Below are positions 60,211-64,000 of a stretch of DNA of 64,000 bases, piece by piece. The notes beneath the pieces were generated by a model, which saw nothing but the letters and a program-made list of their open reading frames with translations, was not told the DNA's origin and ran no database searches. Made by a program: the position numbers and the translations under genes. The DNA is from Teredinibacter turnerae T7901. Lineage in GTDB: Bacteria > Pseudomonadota > Gammaproteobacteria > Pseudomonadales > Cellvibrionaceae. Position 1 is the first letter of the stretch; every line of letters starts with the position of its first letter. The stretch is taken from contig NC_012997.1 of assembly GCF_000023025.1 (NCBI RefSeq), forward strand, positions 2,030,764 through 2,094,763, read 5' to 3'.

Positions 60211-61208
60211 ACGATACGTCCGGCTGGCTGCTTCATCGGGTGGTGGTAGGGTCTGTTCGTAAAAAGGATTAAAACTACTCTATAAAATTAGCTCAAAGTA
60301 CCGCAGGTGCAAGCTTGGGTTAGAGGACTTGTAAGGTTCAGGCTCAGGGGGGGCGGTGCATTGCTGCGGAATGTACTTTTAGAGCTTTTGAGGGGGTAAT
60401 TGAGGCTGTTCATCAGCCAAGGTTCATTGGCTTAGTTCGCACGCTATTCCAGTAATTTACCTGTAAATGGCGAATTCATTTTTGTTGGATGATGCGGAAA
60501 TATTTACGAAGCTACGGGTCGTTTCGAGTTGTTGTCTTTGTTGATCCGACAAGGAAGTGGTTTGGGAGAGAAAGTATTCTACTTTTTATTTTTCCTTGAC
60601 GTTAACCGGATATGGCGTATCTCACTGAGTTGATTTTTAACGGATTAAAATGCATGCCATTGTGAGAATTAAAAAAATAAGCCGTGCTTGTAATGTTCAG
60701 ATTTTTAAATTTCTATGTAGTTTTTGAGAATACTGTATGCGGTTCTAAAAAAAATGACTGCAAATGTGAACCTACTTATCGTTGTAACAAAAAATCTTTG
60801 CGGTGCGGTTGAGAATGTTGTGACGGGGTCGTTACGATACGCCCGAAATTTACAGGGTTATACGTGGCTAACGGCCTGCGGTTTTGGTGTGGGAATTTGG
60901 CTGCCTGATTTTCGGAGTCTACGCACCGCAAAGTGCATAAATGTTTCTGTGTAAAAGATAACCAATTGGCGAGAATTTATCTGAGGTTCATTGAAGTTCT
61001 TAAGCGCCAGTATGGAAGCTAAGTCATTAATAATTTGGTAACGAAAATTGTCTGTTCAATAGGCAGTGCACCGATACGCCTCCGTTGCCGGGTGAGCAAT
61101 GGAAGCTCTCGATGTTAAATAGGTAAGATCAACTATTTATCTGCTGATTCGATATTGACCTGTAGACGCCTGGTTTAAAGCAAACGATGGTTAATTAATG
61201 GAGCCATA
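60211..61208. other. About 1 kb without a supported gene
   Basis: AT-rich spacer between the response regulator (minus) and the second oxygenase (plus). A frame at 60724-60954 (76 codons) lacks a ribosome binding site and family features. ACGGATTAAA at 60640-60649 repeats the half-site found beside the integrase-like gene. The promoters of both flanking genes must lie here. I see no clear RNA gene. Confidence 0.5.
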
Positions 61209-62141
61209 ATGAGTACAGCAATCGAACTGAGTGATGTTTTCTCTCCGCAACCTTGGGGAACTATTGAAACCCGTTACGATTTGAATGCGACGCTTTTTAA
61301 CGAGTACTACTTGCGCAGGGGTATTCCCGTTATTGTTAAGAATTTTCTACGTAATTTTGACGGGGTCGAAAATTGGGGGTTTGAGTACTTACAGAAAAAG
61401 CTATCTGGAATGGACCTTCCCTTGAAGCGATTTATGGCTGATGGTCGTATCGAGGTCGAGCATCAAGCTGCAGACGAATATATCGCGTCTCTTTTGCTGT
61501 ATGAGGAAAATCGTCACTTAGCTGGCAATACGTTGGAGAAACCTGCCTACTGCCATGATATCCCGCTGTTTTGTATGGCGGAGCACTTGATCGACGACGT
61601 GCGCAATATTCCAGCAGGCTTTTTCCCCTCTTGGTACCAAAGCGCCTGGTGGCGATATGCGCAGTTTTTTATGAGCTGTACCGGGAGTTGTACACCTCTG
61701 CATTTTGATACGCTGCTCACCCATAACCTTTTCTTTCAGGTAAAAGGGCAAAAGGAGTTTGTACTTCTTCCTTTCTCCGAATCAAAACGATGTTATCGCC
61801 GAGACTGGCGGTGGTTTGATGTTGATCCATTAGATGTCGATTACAATGCGTATCCGGAATATCAGGAGTCGTCAGCTACCCGGGTAATCGTGGAGGCCGG
61901 TGATTTATTGTTTATGCCTGCGGGCACTCTTCACCACGTCGTTACGCGGGAGGCTTCAATTTCATTCAACGTCGATTTTCATACAAAGAGTAGTGTGTTA
62001 AAGAGCTTTGCTGCGATGCCCATGGGAATGCCTGCAAAAAATGTGTTTTATAATTTTCTGGTATTTCTTGGTGTTTTCGGCCAAATCCCTGAGAAACAGC
62101 TTTTTCGCTACTATAGAAGTTACCTGAATTATATTTCCTAG
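61209..62141 (+). CDS. Second cupin-like/JmjC-type Fe(II) oxygenase
   Basis: 310 residues; GGAG five bases before the ATG. The JmjC metal triad is present: His-x-Asp in PLHFDTLLT (near residues 164-166) and distal His in AGTLHHVV (near 241). Family features include GIPVIVKNF near residue 40, FQVKGQKEFVLLPF, and EAGDLLFMPAG. It belongs to the same broad family as the protein at 52657 but is clearly divergent, with a different C terminus. It stands alone, about 1 kb from its upstream neighbour, so a link with the biosynthetic operon is possible but not shown. The substrate is unknown. Confidence 0.78.
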   Translation: MSTAIELSDVFSPQPWGTIETRYDLNATLFNEYYLRRGIPVIVKNFLRNFDGVENWGFEYLQKKLSGMDLPLKRFMADGRIEVEHQAADEYIASLLLYEENRHLAGNTLEKPAYCHDIPLFCMAEHLIDDVRNIPAGFFPSWYQSAWWRYAQFFMSCTGSCTPLHFDTLLTHNLFFQVKGQKEFVLLPFSESKRCYRRDWRWFDVDPLDVDYNAYPEYQESSATRVIVEAGDLLFMPAGTLHHVVTREASISFNVDFHTKSSVLKSFAAMPMGMPAKNVFYNFLVFLGVFGQIPEKQLFRYYRSYLNYIS

Positions 62142-62379
62142 CCCCAATTTGGGTTGCTGCTAAAACTCCGGTGCTTTGAAACTTGGCTGAGCGGTGGTAC
62201 TGAAAGAAAGGACGTTTGCAATATTGAGCAGGGCATGCAGCTTCGGTGGATGTGTCTTCGCGGACCGACATATGTCAGTTTTTTAGGGCAGGCCAAGTTT
62301 TAGCCTTTTATGCTATTGATTGGATTAACCTGCCCCGGTTTGCTTCGGCTTGAGGGACCCCTGAGGGCTGTGCTGTGTT

Positions 62380-63771
62380 CTAGGCCGCTGATGAATACAA
62401 AGGCGGTGGGACGAAGCAAAACCCTGCGTCTTCCAAGTAGGCTGCAACACGCAGGCAAATGTCCTCTCGCCAGGGCGCAGCTATGATTTGAATACCAATA
62501 GGCATTCCGGTTTCGTCATCTTGTGTGGGTACAACAATACTAGGTAAGCCAATTGCTGAAAATGGCTGTGTAAAGTAACCAAGATTTGGCCGCAGCAGTT
62601 GCTCTTCTCCAGCGATTTTCAGCGTTTTTTGACCTTGCTTTGGCGCTACACAGGGCGTTGCCGGCGCGATAAGTACTTCTACATTTTTGAACAACGCTAG
62701 CATTTTCTCCTGGTACCAGCGGCGAACCTGTTGTGCTCGAATGTACCAGGCCGCGGGTAGCATTGCACCGGCGAGAAATCGGTCACGGGTGTCTGGGTCG
62801 AATTCTTCCGCATTTTGCTGCAAGCGGGACAGGTGTAGGCTGCTGCCCTCGATATTGGTAATCAGGTAGGCTGCTGAGCGACCCTCTGTGACACCTTCTG
62901 GTACTATCTCCTCCTGGACGTCCAGGGCTTTACATACTTTATCCATAGCGCTACGTGCCTGTGGAAAGTGCTCACAGTTAAAGTAGCCCTCCAGGCGTGC
63001 AAAGCGCAAATGTTGTATGCCCAGGTTTAACTGGCTTACGGTGTGGGAACTATGACGGTCTACGCATGCGTGATCACCTCCATCGTACCCTTGCAATACA
63101 TCGTATACGCGAGCGAGATCTTGAGTGCTGCGCGCCAGTGGGCCTAAGTGGTCGAGGCTATCGCTAAATGGGAATGTCCCGGTTCGAGGCAGTCGCCCGT
63201 AAGTCGGTTTGAGGCCAAATATTCCACAGAAGGATGCGGGTACTCGAATAGATCCGTTAGTGTCGGACCCTAATGAAAAGTCCACCAGGCCAGCGGCGAC
63301 CGCTGCAGCGGAGCCTGAAGAAGACCCTCCTGCCATATGATCGAGCTTGTACGGGTTGCCACAATTGCCGTGATGACAATTCTCACCGGTAAAGTCGTAC
63401 GCGTATTCGCCCATGTTAAGTGCACCCGTAAGAATTGCTCCCGCATTCTCCAGTCTTTCTATAAGTGTGGCATCCTGGCTCGCGGGACTATGGCGTTCGT
63501 TCAATTTGCTTCCCGCCAGGGTGACTTCCCCGGCAATGTCAAACAGGTTTTTCACCGCAAAGGTCGCCCCAGCGAGAGGCATTTCGGCGAGGTTTTGCTT
63601 TTCTGTGAGGCGTTCTGCGGCTTCGATCGCACGGCGTCGGGAGATCGACGTGAATGCATTCAAGCTCGGATTTATCTGGACTATAGTGTCGAGCTGTTGC
63701 TCTATGTTTTGTACAATATTGAGTGGATTTTCGGCGTAGAACGCCTGAATTTCATTTAAATGTCCCGTCAC
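62380..63771 (-). CDS. atzE: AtzE-family amidase (amidase signature enzyme)
   Basis: 463 residues, amidase signature fold. The Ser-cisSer-Lys triad is visible: Lys74 in FAVKNLFD, Ser150 in [10 protein letters not shown] and Ser174 in [11 protein letters not shown]. The close match in length and the small partner gene upstream point to AtzE, which with AtzG hydrolyses 1-carboxybiuret in ring-nitrogen and urea-type catabolism. In many bacteria without atrazine metabolism this pair has a broader role in nitrogen scavenging. Its ATG overlaps the stop of the upstream small gene, so they are translated together. No link to the polyketide/peptide cluster is evident. Confidence 0.85.
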   Translation of the reverse strand: MTGHLNEIQAFYAENPLNIVQNIEQQLDTIVQINPSLNAFTSISRRRAIEAAERLTEKQNLAEMPLAGATFAVKNLFDIAGEVTLAGSKLNERHSPASQDATLIERLENAGAILTGALNMGEYAYDFTGENCHHGNCGNPYKLDHMAGGSSSGSAAAVAAGLVDFSLGSDTNGSIRVPASFCGIFGLKPTYGRLPRTGTFPFSDSLDHLGPLARSTQDLARVYDVLQGYDGGDHACVDRHSSHTVSQLNLGIQHLRFARLEGYFNCEHFPQARSAMDKVCKALDVQEEIVPEGVTEGRSAAYLITNIEGSSLHLSRLQQNAEEFDPDTRDRFLAGAMLPAAWYIRAQQVRRWYQEKMLALFKNVEVLIAPATPCVAPKQGQKTLKIAGEEQLLRPNLGYFTQPFSAIGLPSIVVPTQDDETGMPIGIQIIAAPWREDICLRVAAYLEDAGFCFVPPPLYSSAA

Positions 63772-63989
63772 TTTTTACTGCCCTCTGATACGACAAGCCC
63801 ATCGGGCCGAAAAACATTGGCCAAAGCCAGGTCGTTGTTAGCTATGGGCGCTTGATAAAGAATATCCGCCATACGTTTGGCGTTTTGTAAGTGGGTGAGG
63901 ACACCAGCGGTCCATTCTTCCTTTATCTCTAATCCCATTTCAGTACTTAAAGCAAGCAGGTGTTGAAGCTGCGTTTCTTCGGTTTTCAT
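63768..63989 (-). CDS. atzG: AtzG-like small partner of the amidase (DUF4089)
   Basis: A 73-residue helical protein with the LALSTEMGLEIKEEWTAGVLTHL-type helices of AtzG (shown here only as family likeness near residues 12-35). Its stop overlaps the amidase start, the normal AtzG-AtzE arrangement. AtzG forms a complex with AtzE, as GatC does with GatA, and is needed for amidase stability. It begins only 11 bases from the window edge, so further operon genes may lie beyond. Confidence 0.8.
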   Translation of the reverse strand: MKTEETQLQHLLALSTEMGLEIKEEWTAGVLTHLQNAKRMADILYQAPIANNDLALANVFRPDGLVVSEGSKK

Positions 63990-64000
63990 CGGTCGTTATA

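Noticed and set aside
60724-60954. 76-codon frame in the 1-kb spacer
   Set aside because: No ribosome binding site and composition unlike the neighbouring genes.
62286-62335. GGGCAGG/CCTGCCC inverted repeat between the convergent oxygenase and amidase genes
   Set aside because: Only 7 bp with a 36-base loop and no T-run on either side; too weak to call a terminator.
1-64000. CRISPR arrays, tRNA or rRNA genes, insertion sequences
   Set aside because: Reading through, I saw no regularly spaced repeats, cloverleaf genes or transposase motifs.

Overview
The window looks like chromosome of a marine, copper-exposed gammaproteobacterium of the Cellvibrionaceae/Teredinibacter/Saccharophagus kind. 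This rests on moderate GC, TonB and RND envelope systems, an H-NOX/hybrid-kinase pair, and a very large trans-AT PKS plus NRPS locus. The genus is an inference, not something read directly. No rRNA, tRNA or CRISPR array was seen.

Layout. (1) 1-1792, minus strand: the start of a CusB-type copper/silver efflux adaptor, cut by the window edge, preceded by a small secreted His/Cys-rich protein. (2) 2262-3380: a small unknown gene and a convergent, apparently defective tyrosine recombinase, separated by a hairpin. About 0.9 kb of AT-rich DNA follows and carries the likely promoter of the cluster. (3) 4316-53598: one 49-kb run of plus-strand genes with short gaps, closed by a perfect 10-bp hairpin at 53611-53639. 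It holds a trans-AT PKS, an NAD-dependent reductase, an alpha-oxoamine synthase, a free ACP, a tandem acyltransferase, an MMPL/RND exporter, a LolA-like periplasmic protein, a five-module NRPS fused in frame to an ABC ATPase, an ABC-2 permease, an outer-membrane barrel, a diaminobutyrate aminotransferase and a JmjC/cupin oxygenase. (4) 53751-55793: a TonB-dependent receptor. (5) 55857-60210: a nitric-oxide-type phosphorelay of H-NOX, hybrid histidine kinase, HPt protein and a response regulator with an unrecognised output. (6) 61209-62141: a second JmjC/cupin protein. (7) 62380-63989, minus strand: an AtzE/AtzG-type amidase pair.

How the cluster may work (inference). The PKS has four KS domains, no AT domain and no terminal ACP, so the tandem AT protein and the free ACP act in trans. 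Reductase + alpha-oxoamine synthase + ACP is the gene set used to make bacterial sphingoid bases, so the polyketide is probably released as a long-chain aminoketone and reduced to an amino alcohol. The NRPS order is A-T-E-C-A-T-E-C-A-T-C-A-T-C-A-T-C. There is no active starter C domain and no thioesterase. The last two A domains carry a 2,4-diaminobutyrate (Dab) specificity code, and a Dab-forming aminotransferase lies in the operon without ectoine genes. A terminal C domain could join the peptide to the polyketide amine. That would give a cationic peptide with its lipid at the C terminus, the reverse of ordinary lipopeptides. An ABC-2 pair and an MMPL/LolA-like/barrel set look like the export route.

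The strongest novelty candidates are the NRPS-ABC fusion with a good internal ribosome binding site, the mixed PKS/sphingoid/NRPS logic, and two half-condensation domains facing each other at the PKS and NRPS ends.
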